Below are positions 46,772 through 59,390 of a stretch of 64,000 nucleotides of DNA, one piece after another. Each line of letters starts with the position of its first letter. The stretch's first letter is position 1. The DNA lies in assembly GCA_021018815.1 (NCBI GenBank), contig JAITYX010000028.1:1488001-1552000 (forward strand). The letters are read 5' to 3'. Below the pieces are notes generated by a model. The model was not told the origin of the DNA. It was given only the letters and a program-made list of their open reading frames with translations, and searched no databases. The stretch comes from Talinum fruticosum. Taxonomy: Eukaryota; Streptophyta; Magnoliopsida; Caryophyllales; Talinaceae. Made by a program: the position numbers and the translations under genes.

Positions 46772-47436
46772 ATATGGCTGACAACAACAACAACAAAGAA
46801 TCATTTGCAAACAAGTATTTGTCATATAAAAGTGGGCCCGCCCATCATTACTTCACCATTGTTCAAAGTAGGCACAGCAGTAATCGCGTCGCACCAATTG
46901 AACTTTCCGATCGGTATGGGTGTGTACACATTTAGGGAAACCCAATGATCGCAAGGGTCACCACACGTATAATTAATTAGCAATAGTTTTACATTATTCA
47001 CTCCCCCTCATTTACAAAATGAATTGAAATGCATGCGCTCAACTCAACTATTCCATAATCTTTATTTTACAAAGCATGATAATGGACGTATTGAGCTTCG
47101 GCTCACATTTCGAAAATGTTTTCTTATTTTGTTTTAGGTAAAATGTTGAAGGTATAAACAAAGGTCCTGTTCGAGACTTAGGGGCTCGCAGATGGCAAAT
47201 TGAGGTAATAGTGGTCAAGTAATGTTGATTTCGTATCGGGTTCAACGTGTACTTGTTGCATAATTCGTAGTTTCCTAGCAAGGTATAACCTTGGGTAAAA
47301 TACATATAAAGCCTTGCCCTTTCCTCCGGTAAGGGCGGCGGTAATGTCCCCGACCTCCTTTCCGCTGCGCTAATCATCGACTAGCGGTTTATTTAGACTA
47401 AAACCGGTGATTACGGGTTTGGGGCGTTACAACATC

Positions 47437-48745
47437 ATTTAGCACCTAATAACCAATCTATTAGCAAATTGATTTAAAAAGGATATATGATAATTTTCTA
47501 ATTAAAATAGATGCACATGAGTCATCTATGATTAACTAGGGTGATACTTGTGTCTAAAAGACCGAGCGATTACGTACTTAACCCCTTTAAACTATCACAT
47601 GAATTTACATAAAACTAATTAGCGTGCACTCTAATTAATTAGACATAAAATCATGGAATTATGGATAAAATCAACAAGACAATATAGATCGAAAGTTTAT
47701 TTCAAAATAAATAATTTAACATGGTTTTAAGTAGATTATACTAAGTATAAAAGACTACTCACACATAATATAATTCAAAACACATAAATTAAATAAAAAT
47801 AACATCTTTAACATTAAACTAACAATAAAAAATTGGTCTTGAAATAAAACTACAATAATAATAGTACTACCATAATATTTCTTCCCATCATGGTGATGAT
47901 CAAGCTAGCGGTAATGAAGATGATGATGGTGATGATAAGAGGAGAAGGCGTTAGATATGGTGATGTTGGTGTGAAAAATCTTAAATGCTCCCGGAGCATA
48001 TACTCTCAAGAGAGAAAAAAGAGATTAAGCCCACAAAATCCCCCTATTTTCCCCGTTCGTCCAATCATCCGATGGCATATGGTAAGGAGCAGATACTCCT
48101 GAAGCAAATAAGACATTCTGATGTTGGTGATTAGAGAGGATGGAGAGATGTGAAAGGGAGAAAGAGGACCGACGTGAAGGTTGATTGTAATGATGATTAT
48201 GATGAAGATGATTGATGATGACAAGTGATGAGGGGCATGGTGTAAGATGAAGAGATGATGGAAGCAATCTGGAGTTGGAAAGAAGAAGAGATGATAATGT
48301 TAGCGTGATGATGATGGTGGTTGATGGATGATGAAGTGAGCCAACGAAAGAAGGAGAGGCGTGAGCTAGCTGAAGGAGATGGACGTGGGAGTGAGGGGTG
48401 AGGGGTGAGCGGCCTTGCAGCCGCGAGGGACTACTTCGGGGGTTTTCTAATTAAAGGGTAGTATCCTATATAATATGGAGTTAGAGGAGGAGTTGTAAAG
48501 GGATTAGAATTAGGGTTATTTCTATTCCTTCCCGTTGAAGTCTCCTCTTCAAAATAGGATTTCCTTAAATAAATCCTCATGAAATAAATACTTTATGAGT
48601 CATTATTTTTTGGACCGACTTCAAATATTATCTTGAATGCTTGTCGGTAGTAAAAAAATCCCGCTTTTTACGTCCTTTCTTCTCTTTTCCACTTTATTCG
48701 ACAATTAGATAATAACTAAAAATATGCATAATTTATGACTTAACA
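47437..48745 (-). repeat. Athila-type LTR of arm B (second part; first part at 32196-33145)
   Basis: On the minus strand it starts at 48745 with TGTTAAGTCATAAATTATGC and abuts the Tat linker (GAAGCCTGG) exactly as at 25031. It contains GATGAT-rich stretches (about 47885-47945 and 48100-48350). It is split from its other part by the solo LTR. Confidence 0.78.
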
Positions 48746-50520
48746 CCAGGCTTCTAGTTGCTTCGCACTTCTTCCTTGATCTTCAGTGCCCACTCAGGTT
48801 TTATCCTTCTTTGTTTTTACTTAACCGGCTTAGCATCTTTATAGAGTGGAGTTTATGTTCCTCTATGCTTCAATCTATTCTCGGCATGTCTTTGTAGGAC
48901 CATGCAAAGACATCTATAATTTTCATAAGGAGCGAAGTAAATTGCTTTTGCTCTTCTCGGATTCGAGTGTTTTCCCAATTTTAACTTCTTGGGGTTGATC
49001 TACCGACCCTAAGTTAATAGTTATCATTTCCTCTATTATCGTTGAGCGATTTTCATGATTTTTCATAGCTTTTATTAGTTCTTTAGGGATTTCTTGTTCA
49101 TCATTAATGGCAAAACAATTAAGAATAGGAGGAGCCAAATAGTATGTGGAAAGATTCATATTATTGATTGAAGAAAGGAGTACATCAGACTTAGAAATAG
49201 AAATTGCAGAATTGGAAAATGAACTAACAAAATCGAAAAAGAAAGAACATCCCTAGCTCTAAATTCGAAATAGACGACTCTCCTAAAATGACGGCAAACT
49301 CGGGCCCTCATCGGCAATAATCCAAGTGATATGCTTGGACCCTTCTATGTCGACTTCAGTGATGAACTTGGATGGATCAAATTTTAGGTATGACATGGCT
49401 TAGGATGGTATCGAAACCGAATTCCCCTCAACGCATTTCTCTCACCAAAATAGCAAACCATAATATATTGCTCTTAGCTATATTAATCCATTCTTGGGTG
49501 CGACATGAAAATCATTGAAGATTTCTAAAATAGTGACTTGGATGCCTTTCTCCTTTAGATAATAAGGCTCAGGAAAACCATAGTAAGGGAAGTCATCCCC
49601 TTCTTTTAGAAATTGCTTGTTTAAAGTGCAAGGATATGGCTTAATGAAATGGACTTTGAGCGGTGCAGATCCTCCTAGTTTGTGTTTCCCACTTAGCTTT
49701 GCCTACTTCCTTAGCAGTTGGATGATAGCCTCATCCGAACTTATAATTATTGGTGGGTACAAAGGGTGGAAATTGGGTGGTATATGCTCCAGACCTACAA
49801 CTAAGCCAGGAAAATACCCCTTCTTGCTTAACATCGAATAGACACTACGGTTGACATAAGGATTGAAGTTAACAGGTGCTTCATCCTTTTGACAGCAGTT
49901 ACAATCTCAAATCCATAGAGCTCGTTTATCATCGGTGTTGTGCTCAATTTCGATGACGGACTCCTTATAAGTGATTGTGGCACGTAGATTATCTTCCTTA
50001 ACGGTTACTAATTGACCTTTAATAATCATTTTGACCTTCTTGGTGTAGTGTGGAGGGAATTGCCTCGTGGTCATGTAACCAAGAACGTCCTAGAAAGAGA
50101 TTGAAAGTAGTTGGAATGTCTAGGACTTGGAAATCAATGTTCTTCACCACTAGTCCGACGTTGATTGGAAGAGTCACTATTCCCAAAAATGTTCTTTTGG
50201 AATTATCGTAAGCTCGGAGATGAACAGTTTGCTTAAAGAGTTGTTGCTCTCGATGCCTAACTTTTTAGCAGATGCTCCAAGGATAGATGTTTACAGATAG
50301 ATCCATTATCCACTAAGGTTAGAAGGATAAACTTGTTGATGTAAGTTGAAATCGAAAAAGGGCATTGTTGTGTGCAATGCCTTCTTTAGGTAGGTCTTTC
50401 TTGTCAAATGTAATGGTTCCATCCCAGTTATTAACCAATCCTACCTCCTCCTCAGGCGTGGTTTCAAGAGAGACCTCAATCTTGCTAAGTTTATTGATTA
50501 AGGCTTGTCTATGCTTTTAG
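48746..50520 (-). pseudogene. Gypsy/Tat protease and linker (arm B)
   Basis: Same order as 23395-25030 in reverse. Open frame 49159-48923 reads LAPPILNCFAINDEQEIPKE and INLGSVDQPQEVKIGK. Protease sequences are spread over several frames between about 50380 and 49850, more broken than in arm A. Compare the two copies to see which lesions preceded the duplication. Confidence 0.8.
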
Positions 50521-52262
50521 GAGGCAAATATGAGCTGCCAAATGGAAACGTTAACTTTAAGTTTTTGAAGCCGTTGAAAGATTAGGTCTTCTTCTTTGGC
50601 AACTTCTTTTTCTTTTTGGACTTCTTGAGCCTCGTTGTGGACCCGTTAAGACATTATGTCATCCATATCCGGTAAGGAACTCCATTTCATAAGTTTTTTA
50701 TTCTCCTTAAAAGTCATCTTCTTCTAGGGGTCGTGTGCCCTAGAAGTTGTCATCGATGTCATCTTTAGTCTCATAGACATCCTCTTCATCACTTACCCAC
50801 AATCCATGGACTTCGGGTCCAAAGAGAGCAAGCTAACAAGTGGTTAACCATTACAAAACATATTTTCTAATTTGTTCTTAAAGGTCTAACATTGTTTTGT
50901 ATCATGTCCTCGAGCATGATAGAACTTACAAAATTTTCCTCGCATCCTAGTTTTTTGATTGTTTTGCGGTTTCTAATTCTCGCTCTTATGGGCGGTAACT
51001 CAATTCTCCTTTTAGACAATAGGTTGTCAAGGGCTCGAGCGTAAGTATTATCTATAGGAGTGTAGTCATTATATCTATTAAGGGCATTGACATCTACTCC
51101 TCTACTCGGTATTACCTGGGTTAGAGGTTTTCTTGTCTTGCAATTGGTAATTACCTCTATAACTAGCCACGACTCGTTGTGGTCGCGGAGGACAACTCTT
51201 CTTCTATAAGCATACCCGTGTCTCTAAGGGCTATGAAGCTCATGAATGGTAAGAACTTCAAATGTATATTATAGGCGGGCTGAAGGTTCTTTACAATGAT
51301 TCCGACTTGGTCTTTCTCGGAAGGTCGACCTACCATATTGGCAGCCTTTGCCCGCCATCCGGTGAGGAAGTCGGTGATTTGTCTCCTTGTTTGATCAACT
51401 CTAAATCTCGAAGCGTGATAGGTAAATCGGTGTTATAAGAGTATTGATGTAGGAACTCCTTGCACGGATCAGTCCAATTAGTGACCTTGCATGGGTCAAC
51501 TGCATTATATAACTTCATTACATCACTATTAAATGTCCATGGGAAAATCATGTGATAAGTGTCTTCAGTATATTTTTAAGAGTCATTGCTTCTAGGAAGT
51601 TACAAACATGATGATGGGGATTCTTAGAACCATGAAACTTAATATCCGGCATAGTGAATTTGGGAGGTAGTTTCCTTTAGGGAATGAAGTGAACCTCATG
51701 AAGTCAAAGTACTAACTCATTGAATATGGAGGAGTCTCTTAGCATCCTTTCTATTTGATCTATACATGGATCATATTTAGGCTTAGGCTCAACACTAGCT
51801 TTTAGAGTAGATTAATCGGTTTATGATAGAGGTGGTAGACCCCCAAGTGGTGGACGGGCTTCTTCTTCACCTCCTTTCTTATTTTCCTGAAGAGCCTTTA
51901 GGATGACATTAAGAGTTTCGGATATGGACTCTATCTTTTTGTCTTGAGCCTCAATTCAGAGCTTCCATCTTAGCCGAGGACTCGTTGAACAAGGTGATTA
52001 TAGGAGATGGCCATGTTTCTTCTTACATTGGAGACGAATTGTTTTTAGGTATTGTCCTACGGTGGAAGATTGATTGAACCAGTGTAGATTGTGGTGTAGA
52101 GCGAGGAGAAGTGGTACTGGACTCTTTGTTGAAGCGCTCTAACCTTTTGGAGCTCGAATTCCAATGAAATCCAATTGCAGTAGGGTTCCCTATTCCGTAG
52201 CCCATAGGATAACTACTTAGGACTATGTTCGAAAAAGAACTTTTGGGGAGAAAAGGACTCAA
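50521..52262 (-). pseudogene. Gypsy/Tat gag (arm B element)
   Basis: The capsid-like block lies at 51551-51330: MIFPWTFNSDVMKLYNAVDP, then KEFLHQYSYNTDLPITLRDL, matching Retrotrans_gag of Tat-type elements. A further frame (52262-52023) begins MSPFLPKSSFSNIVLSSYPM and is Ser/Thr-rich, likely the N-terminal part. The C-terminal part with the zinc knuckle (about 50940-50880) lies in the duplicated segment. Frameshifts and stops throughout. Confidence 0.78.
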
Positions 52263-53377
52263 GCGCTAAACCCGAAAAAACTAGCAAAAAGGAAAGAAAA
52301 GACTGCTTTTATTCGGATGCACATAAGAAATGCAAAGTAATTAAGGGAAACGCAATGATGCTAATGACTTAGATTGGGACGAATTTTGTTTTAGCTAAAT
52401 GCAAAAATAGATTCACCTAATTTGAGATGAATTTATTTTTGGTTGAATGCAAACCGGACTCACATAATTTGAGATGAATTTTATTTTGGCTAAATTGTAA
52501 AAAATTTGACTCACCTAATTTGAGATGAATTTATTTTGCAAAAATGGACTCATCTAATTTGAGATGAATTTTATTTTGGCTAAAATGAAAAAAATGAACT
52601 CGCCTAATTTGAGATAAATTTTAATTTGGCTAAAATGCAAAAATGGAATGCAAGCATGCTGAAAAGTCGAAGCCCTAAAAAAACCTATAACTAATCGAGA
52701 GGTGGCTGGCGCACGCCCAACGGCCGTGACTGCGTAAAAACCGAGACTAAAAGAGAGAGGGATTTTGGGACCGACTCACAAATGCAATTAATGGACCGAC
52801 CTTAAAAAGGAAATATATTTTTGACTTTGGCCTAGAAATACACATATTGGACAGACTCAAGGAAATTAATTATTGTATTTAATTTACACCCATGCAAGGA
52901 TTATTTAGCACACTAAACCTAATCTAAACGATCACAAGAAAGAGGTTAAATAATAAAACAACGACACTCATTCAAGCATATAAATGAAGAGAAAGGTATC
53001 ACCTAGACAACCAATGATTTATAATCAAAATAGGGATAAATATATGTAAGATCATGGTGTATCATAGTCCGAGAATTTAGTTCTCTATATGGTGCATGGC
53101 AGGAAATAGCATGAATTCTCGGTGCCTCTTGGTAAAAACCAAAAGAGTGTGCTATGAGTGGAGGATTAACCACCTTCCCAATGATGAAGCCCGGTGGGCC
53201 TACTCGGGTTAGTAGTTTGACCTCTTCTAAAAGATGTTTTTAAGGGTAAAGCCTAATGGTTGAAATTAAAAGCAACTATGTCCAAGGTCTGCCTAAATGA
53301 CATATGCCTAATGCAAAACACATTAAGAAAACTCACAATTTAAATTTTCAAGTCTCACCCTCTTAATAAGTGACATA
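52263..53377 (-). other. Untranslated leader of the Tat element (arm B)
   Basis: Between primer site and gag. No ORF. It holds the tandem array at 52375-52648. A long leader is usual for Tat elements. Confidence 0.6.
52375..52648. repeat. Degenerate tandem array in the Tat leader, about six units of 45-58 bp
   Basis: Units share CTCACCTAATTTGAGATGAA followed by TTTATTTTGGCTAAATG and CAAAAATGGA, with length variation. They occur in the 5' leader; copy number may have changed during reverse transcription. Confidence 0.88.
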
Positions 53378-53395
53378 TCCCCAATAGAGTCACCA
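53378..53395 (-). other. Primer-binding site of the Tat element
   Basis: On the minus strand TGGTGACTCTATTGGGGA, close to the TGGYGACTC-ACTGGGGA site of Tat/Ogre elements. It marks the LTR-internal border. Confidence 0.75.
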
Positions 53396-55083
53396 CTCGT
53401 AGGAACCACGACCCATCCCCCATAAGGGACCCAGATTAGGACCGAATTTCCCCACGAATGTCGGGTCTTTTTTATTTTTGAAGATTCTTTTGAAAGCTTA
53501 TTTAGAAAATAGGGATGCTCCTCTTATTAAAATTTCCAACTTTTGCAATTCAATTTAAAACAGTTTAAGCGAGAATGGTGATTGCCGATTTTATTAATCT
53601 TTAGAAATTAATTTTAGAATGTCTCGGGATACTATTTCATAATTTAGGAAAATAGAAAAAATAACTTAAATTCTGTCGCAAGGATTTTGGGCAAAAAGGT
53701 GTGAAAACACTGGTTTTGACCGACAGACCTTGCTCGGAGATTGGTCGGAGCCGGCAAGTGTCAGCACCGTCCGGTCATCAGCGGCAGCCATGGGCCATGA
53801 TCGAAGAATCAATCACGGTCCATGGCCTTGACTATTAGAAATTAAATCTGTTTTGGCCATATTTAATTAGAAATGCCGAGATACAATAGGAGAAATAAAA
53901 TAGAAAAGGGAGAGTCGCTAGTCGGCTTTAGAAATAAAAACTAACAAAAAAAAGAAAACTCTTCCAATCTTAGTTTGGGAAAACTAAGCTTGAAAGAGGT
54001 TTAAAAAGACTCCACCAGTCTAGAACCGAGAATCTAGTGTTCGGGGGAAGGTACGAGATGTAGGGATAAGCCCTTCCATTCCGCCCTTCAACAGCACGAC
54101 CTCTACTAATTAGAATTGTGAGTTAAAAGAACATGTGTTTCAATGAAGCATATAGCATATGAATACGAAAATTAAATCAACCAAAGCTTGCAAAATAAGC
54201 AATAAAGCAATTAAGAAAGCGATAAAGAAAGCGGTAAAAGAAAGCGAAAAGAAAAGTGATAAAAATAAAATTACAGCGGGCGAGGAAGAATTAAAAACTA
54301 TTACATTTTGATCCATAATACTGAAAGCGATAAAAAGCATAAATTAAATAAACCGTAATCGGGATTGAGAATTAATTGAGCACCCTCGGGTTATCCCACT
54401 ACCGATCTTAAATTAGGAATCGAATCTGGAAATGTGACAATGAATGAACAAGACTAAAGAAGGCCATTTGTTTAATTTGTGAAGGTAGAGTAGTGTAGGA
54501 GAATGATGAGGGTACTTGGTGGAGTAATTGTTAGCTGAAAATAAGCCAAGAGATCGGAATACTGATTATCATTCAAGTAGCTCTTAGCTTAAGTTCAATA
54601 GTATGTAGCTAGGATTCAGCAAAAGGGATTGATTAGCGTAGAGTGGAGCAATCGTAAAGGTCAAAATGCAACTTCATTCAAGTAGCCAAAAAGGAGGAAT
54701 AAGTTCCTCTATTTATAGGCTCGGGGTTAGGTCGCAAAATGACCTAAAAGTTAAGCGAGCAACCATTCAAAATATCCGAACCAAACCAGCCGGAATCCAG
54801 AAAAAACTGGATAAAATCTACTTGGACAAGAAATCCTATCCAGGGTGCAAAGAAGTGCAGCGCTAGCCTCAAAACGATGTCGCTTAGAAAATTGTCCTTT
54901 CGTGTCTCAGCTGTTCTTTGGAGCAAAATGCAGCGCTTTGGTGCGAAGAGCTATGAAGTGTGGTGTCGGCCTCAAACGGCATCGTTTGGTGAACTTTACT
55001 TCCATGTCTCGGTCGAGCGCTTGGAGTAAAACGCAGCACTTTGGCGTGAAAATCCATGAAGCACAACGCCGGCTTAAACGGCG
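53396..55083 (-). repeat. 5' LTR of the Tat element, minus strand, upstream part cut by Copia-2
   Basis: On the minus strand a TATAAATA box lies at 54710-54717, R and U5 run to about 53400, and the sequence matches 14271-15425 in reverse with clear divergence. The U3 part continues to 55083, where the Copia-2 LTR starts. The start of this LTR is beyond the window. The exact 3' border is uncertain because the terminal CA is not seen. Region 54840-55083 has repeated CAGCGCT/CGGCATCG-like words. Confidence 0.7.
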
Positions 55084-56677
55084 TGAAGGTTTGCTCTGGG
55101 AGAGTCTAAGTCACCCTAGAGGGGGTGAATAGGGTGATGGAGGATTTTCTTAGAAATTCAAACTCCTTTTGCCAAATACGATACGTAAGTGAGTTCCGAG
55201 TAAAAACGAGTCGGAAAAGTATGGACTCGAAGTGCTCGCTTAGAGTCAAGTGGCAAATTAAACAAAGGCTTTGAGATGGTCCGAGTCTAGAATGAACTCG
55301 AAAGTAAACACTTAGAGATTACGTGGAAACCCTCTTGGGGCAGAAAACCACGGACCATGCTAATCCAAGCATGAAGTTAAATCCACTATTTTGAGTCCAC
55401 AAAATACCGTGAACCGACCGAACTCGGGTTGCTCCCTTAGACAACTCTTTACAAGTTTTGCTAGACTCGAAATTCCCTTATCCGATCTAGTACTTCCTAG
55501 CTGAGATAAACTTACAGCTAGGGACAACTAAGCTGAGTTAACCTTTATAGCTTAGTCAAGGGACCTTATAAAGAAAGTAAGAAAGTGTTTGTAACTAAGT
55601 ACAAGACCTTACAACTCGTAAAGTAAGGAATTACAGAGTAGGAGTTGTAAGTAGAAGACTCGAGAATGAATGCAAAGAATTTGCTCAAGTTCGTGTATTA
55701 ACAATATGTTCGGCAATCTTCAAGTCTTGTGAGGTGGCTTCTATTTATAGATGACCAGGCAGAGTAGCCATTATCTTCATCTCGCGACCGAGAATTCTTT
55801 GTAACCGTTGATGTAAGCTTTCGAGTCACTCGAAAGTATCCGTTGTAATGTGAACGTTGGACAATGGTTTAAACTCTCTTGGAAGTCCCAAAACCACCGG
55901 CGATGTCTTGAAAGATAAGGTGGAAACCACCGTTAAGCTTAGCGTTCCGGTTTTCCAGATTTGGAAATAGACAGCCTCGACACAATCTTCCGGGACTCGG
56001 AGCAGAGAAGGTGAAAAGCCATGTCTCGCTGGTGATTTGACATTTTGAAGCCGGTTACTTTTGTACTTTGAAAAGTGTATCCTCGTTTGAATAACCTACA
56101 AAAGTAAATCAATTTTGGTTCTCAAAGTATAAAATACTTTGGTCCAAGATTAAACACAGATAATAAAATAATTATGATAATTAAACAACTAATTATCCGA
56201 GTTAGAAACGAAATGGAATTTTCTTAGTCTAATAACCATGTAGCTCAAAATTCCATCCGACTTAGTCTAAGAGAGGAATCAAGTTATATGACGAATATCG
56301 AGTGAAATAACTTGATATAGACTAAGCATGAAACAAACTAAAAATACCGACTATAATAGAATAGAGCTTATAATCGAAAGTTAGGTCCGAGTGAGAAAAG
56401 TCAAAATACTAGTCTATTCAACATGCGATAAGTCCGAGTGATGAGGGACTCGGAACCGAGTGAGATAAGCATATTAGTTTTCCGAGTCACTCAAGGATAA
56501 GCAAGAAATACACGAAGTAAAAGCTATATCACTTAGAGAAGATACCATATAGCTCAGAAAAGTTTCTAAGATGCGAGAGAATGCCTTGGAATCAAAACTC
56601 TATAATTACGAGATTGTTATATCTCGATTCCTTTTATACAACTCGTAAAGGTATTGAGCAGATGTCTCGAGTCTTCA
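55084..56677 (-). repeat. 3' LTR of Copia-2
   Basis: 1594 bp between TGAAGGTTTGC and GAGTCTTCA in plus-strand sense, i.e. the reversed termini of Copia-1. TATA box on the minus strand at 55741-55749. It retains some CTCTG/CTG words where the 3' LTR of Copia-1 has CTCG. Confidence 0.95.
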
Positions 56678-56690
56678 ATCTCCCCTTTTT
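56678..56690 (-). other. Polypurine tract of Copia-2
   Basis: Minus-strand AAAAAGGGGAGAT adjoining the LTR, identical to Copia-1. A second purine word lies near 56965. Confidence 0.85.
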
Positions 56691-56894
56691 GATGAAAGGC
56701 ATTCCATACTTAGACAGAAACTTTGTTAGTCAAAAGGATCCGAGTCCGAATAGTTGAGCATGAAGATAGTTAAGTAAAACGTACTTAGTGTATCGGAGCA
56801 TAAAGTAAAATATGCTTAACAATGAAATAATGTTAACTCGTAAAGATTTTAAACACGTAAACCATTGAAGAGAAAGCATTAATTCATTGAACTT

Positions 56895-58741
56895 AAAAAG
56901 ATTACATAGATTGAGAGGGAAAACTCCCCTAAACAAGACAACAAGTTTTTCTAACTCTATTTCTTCCCCTTGCCTTTCAACAAAAAAAATGATAACAAAA
57001 AGAAGGGAAGAAAAGAACAATTAGTACAACTTAGAGGTCCGGACAAAAGAAAGAAGTAGAAAACTCTCGTAAAGAAGAAGAATCTGCGGATCGTGGAATT
57101 GTGACACGAGTGCATGGCGCCTACGAGGGAGAGGGGATTTCGAGTGGAAGCGGAGGGGTTGGAGGTACGCCGGTGCTGGTAGGATCTTGACGATGTGCTT
57201 GAGCGCGGCGGAGGGAGAATCGGTATGATCGTTAAGGGCTCGGCTCCGAGTGGCCGATCCGAACGAGTGGATCGAGGGGTTCCTCCCTATGAACCTCGGT
57301 AGCCTGGAGGGGCCGCTCAGCCCGACCCGCTGGTGCAGCCTAGGTCTTTGACCCACCTGCATCGCCGTCCGAGCCGAGTACTGCTATCCGAGCTTGTGGA
57401 GCAGTCGACCCTCAGCAGTTCCCATCGCTTCTTCTTTATGTTCCTCCCCTTGCTCGACCGGAGCCGCCTAAGCCGCGAGCTCCTCGGCGTCTCGCCGCTT
57501 CGCATCTGCAGCCTTCTTCTTCTTCATCCCCGTTGTCCGAGGAGGTTAGACTCGGGCTTGAAGACGCTTGCGACGCGTTTGAGTCACCATGGTCCCGAGC
57601 CGCCTTGGACCTTCTCTCTCCGAGGAGCTCGACCAGCTCCTTCCGCTCCTTCACCAGCCTTCCTCATCTCAAGAACTAGAGACTCGCCGCTTCTCGGATT
57701 TGGGATTGGGCGGTCTTTTGGTTGATATTCATATTTTGGAGGACAAGTTTGAATGACCGGAGCGTGTCCTGGAAAATAGAGGACACAGAGCTGATTTTGT
57801 CCATAAAAACGGGGACAAAATAGCAGAGAGAGATTTGAAGGCACCCGAGGTTGAGGCACCAACAGGTAGAGAGGGAGAGAAAGAGGGGTTGATTTCGAGT
57901 CCGAGGCGGAGAAGGAGGCCTCAGCTCCGAGTTATGTACCCAGACACCGGGTTCAATTTCTTGGTATCCGTACCCTCGAAGTTCCTTTTTACCGACAATA
58001 ACGGCAGCCTCGTACACAACGTTTGGGTCGGAGGGGAGAGGAACTTGGAATTGTTTGAAGACAAGGGTGAGAAGAGCACCGAAAGGAAGGGAGGTGTTCT
58101 TCTTGGTTTGAAGTTGAGCTGGTACGACTGCCATTTGCTCAATTATGGAAGGGAAGAGGTCTACTTCGTAGCCCTCAAGAGTGTCGAAAAGAGCTTTGAG
58201 GTGCGTGGAGTTGGGGTTCTCCTTGCTAGAATGCTGAGAGAAAAAGGTTCTCATCGGCAGAAAGCACGTAAGGCATGCTTCGACTTCAACCGAGTCACCG
58301 AAAAGTTTTTCCGTGACTCAAGAAATTCTTTCCCATACTTTTCAAAGAAATCGTCGGTGACTTCAAGTGAAAGGAATGGGGTTGCTGTTCAAGAAGAAAG
58401 AGGAGACCTTGAACAGGCGGTAGAGGAGAGATGTGTTTATGCGAACAGTAATGTTCCGAACCCCGGAGGTTAGAACATTTTCGGAGGAGGTGAGGTGAGT
58501 GTAGAACTCGTAAACGAGTTCGGGATAGATGAACTCACTGAAACAAAGAAAGTTGTATGCCCCGGTAGTTTGTATGTGAGCCAACCAAGAAAATTTGGTT
58601 GTAGGAAAGAATTTGTCATCCAGATGCAAGATTCCGGGTGACAATAGGTTTGGAGGGGGTTGAGCTTTACGGAGTTTTGGTGCGAGGCTTTTTGGAGGAA
58701 GAGGAGACTCGAAAATCAAGATGGTTACCTCTCTTAGGCAT
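56895..58741 (-). pseudogene. Copia-2 envelope-like ORF, frameshifted
   Basis: The minus-strand ATG at 58739-58741 starts the same MPKRGNH as in Copia-1. The N-terminal part (58719-58363) reads LLSPGILHLDDKFFPTTKF and YPELVYEFYTHL; the middle (58254-57676) has HLKALFDTLEGYEVDLFPS and TSLPFGALLTLVFKQF; a charged helix with ELVELLGERRSKAA follows (about 57650). A hydrophobic Phe/Leu-rich end with FVERQGEEIELEKL lies at about 57020-56930. The first part is open here but broken in Copia-1, so the two copies together show the family's full layout. Function unknown. Confidence 0.75.
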
Positions 58742-58974
58742 TTTGAGAAGAGGAAGGAAAGATGAAACTTTTGAGTAAGAAAAGAGAGGAAGAGGTAGAT
58801 GAGAAGAAACGAAAAAGAGTAGAAGAAACAGATGAGAGCAATCGAAACTTACTTGAGATAGCCTTTACGATGCTTGAAGAGCTTCAAAGATCACTGTTTA
58901 CGTAGAAATCTTCCGCGAAAAGTTTTGTTTGAGAGAGATGGAATGTAGAATACTGAGACGTAGATGAATAGAAG

Positions 58975-58983
58975 CTATTTATA
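58975..58983 (-). promoter_or_regulatory. Candidate internal TATA box before the Copia-2 envelope-like ORF
   Basis: TATAAATAG on the minus strand, about 240 bp before the ATG at 58741 and after the pol stop at 59391-59393. It matches the box at 9639-9647 in Copia-1 although surrounding bases differ. Confidence 0.5.
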
Positions 58984-59390
58984 GAAAAATACACGCCCGT
59001 CAACTATCCGTTAAATATAACTCCGTTCCGACTCGGCTTCTCCATCGGTCATCGTAGACCGGTGTGACGGTTCTCTTCTCAACGGTGAAGATTTCAGCGA
59101 TTAGAGATCTACGGCTGACGTCCGATCACAGCGCTCGAGAGAGAGAGAGAAAAGGATTTTGAAAATAAGTTCCAAACTCGTCCACTACTCTAGAGATGGT
59201 TTGAGGAAATTTGAAGTCCAAGTTTTCTCTACATCCGAGTATGACTCGGAATGGTTTCGAGTGACTCGTAATGGTTTCGAGTGACTCGAAACAGGAAATA
59301 ACTACTAACCTAGTATCACTCGAATCAACCGAGCTAATGGTTATTAAAAGTAAAAACACATAGCATAGAACTACGAAAAAAATCACATAG

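Larger units (their letters stand above)
33151..47431 (+). mobile_element. Solo LTR (about 2.74 kb, probably Gypsy), split by an Athila element
   Basis: The unit starts TGTAACAACCC and ends GGGGCGTTACA, inverted TG...CA termini. It is flanked by an exact 5-bp duplication, ACATC (33146-33150 and 47432-47436). Without the nested Athila (35232-46771 and one ATATG copy) it is about 2.74 kb: 33151-35231 and 46777-47431. There are no second LTR, primer site or coding domains; a TATA box lies at 33864. This is what recombination between the two LTRs of a long-LTR element leaves behind. TGTAAC...GTTACA ends are frequent in Tekay/Del-type chromoviruses, but the lineage is inferred from termini only. 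A large non-autonomous element is a less likely alternative. Confidence 0.8.
47437..51263 (-). repeat. Arm B of the inverted duplication, second part
   Basis: Reverse complement of 22518 to about 26340. It holds the left portion of the Athila-type LTR (47437-48745) and the Tat segment (48746-51263). Beyond 51263 the Tat element goes on toward its 5' end, whereas in arm A homology stops at 22518. Confidence 0.92.

Noticed and set aside
52375..52648. Spaced repeats that might recall a CRISPR array
   Set aside because: Units are contiguous and degenerate, without unique spacers, in a plant retrotransposon leader.
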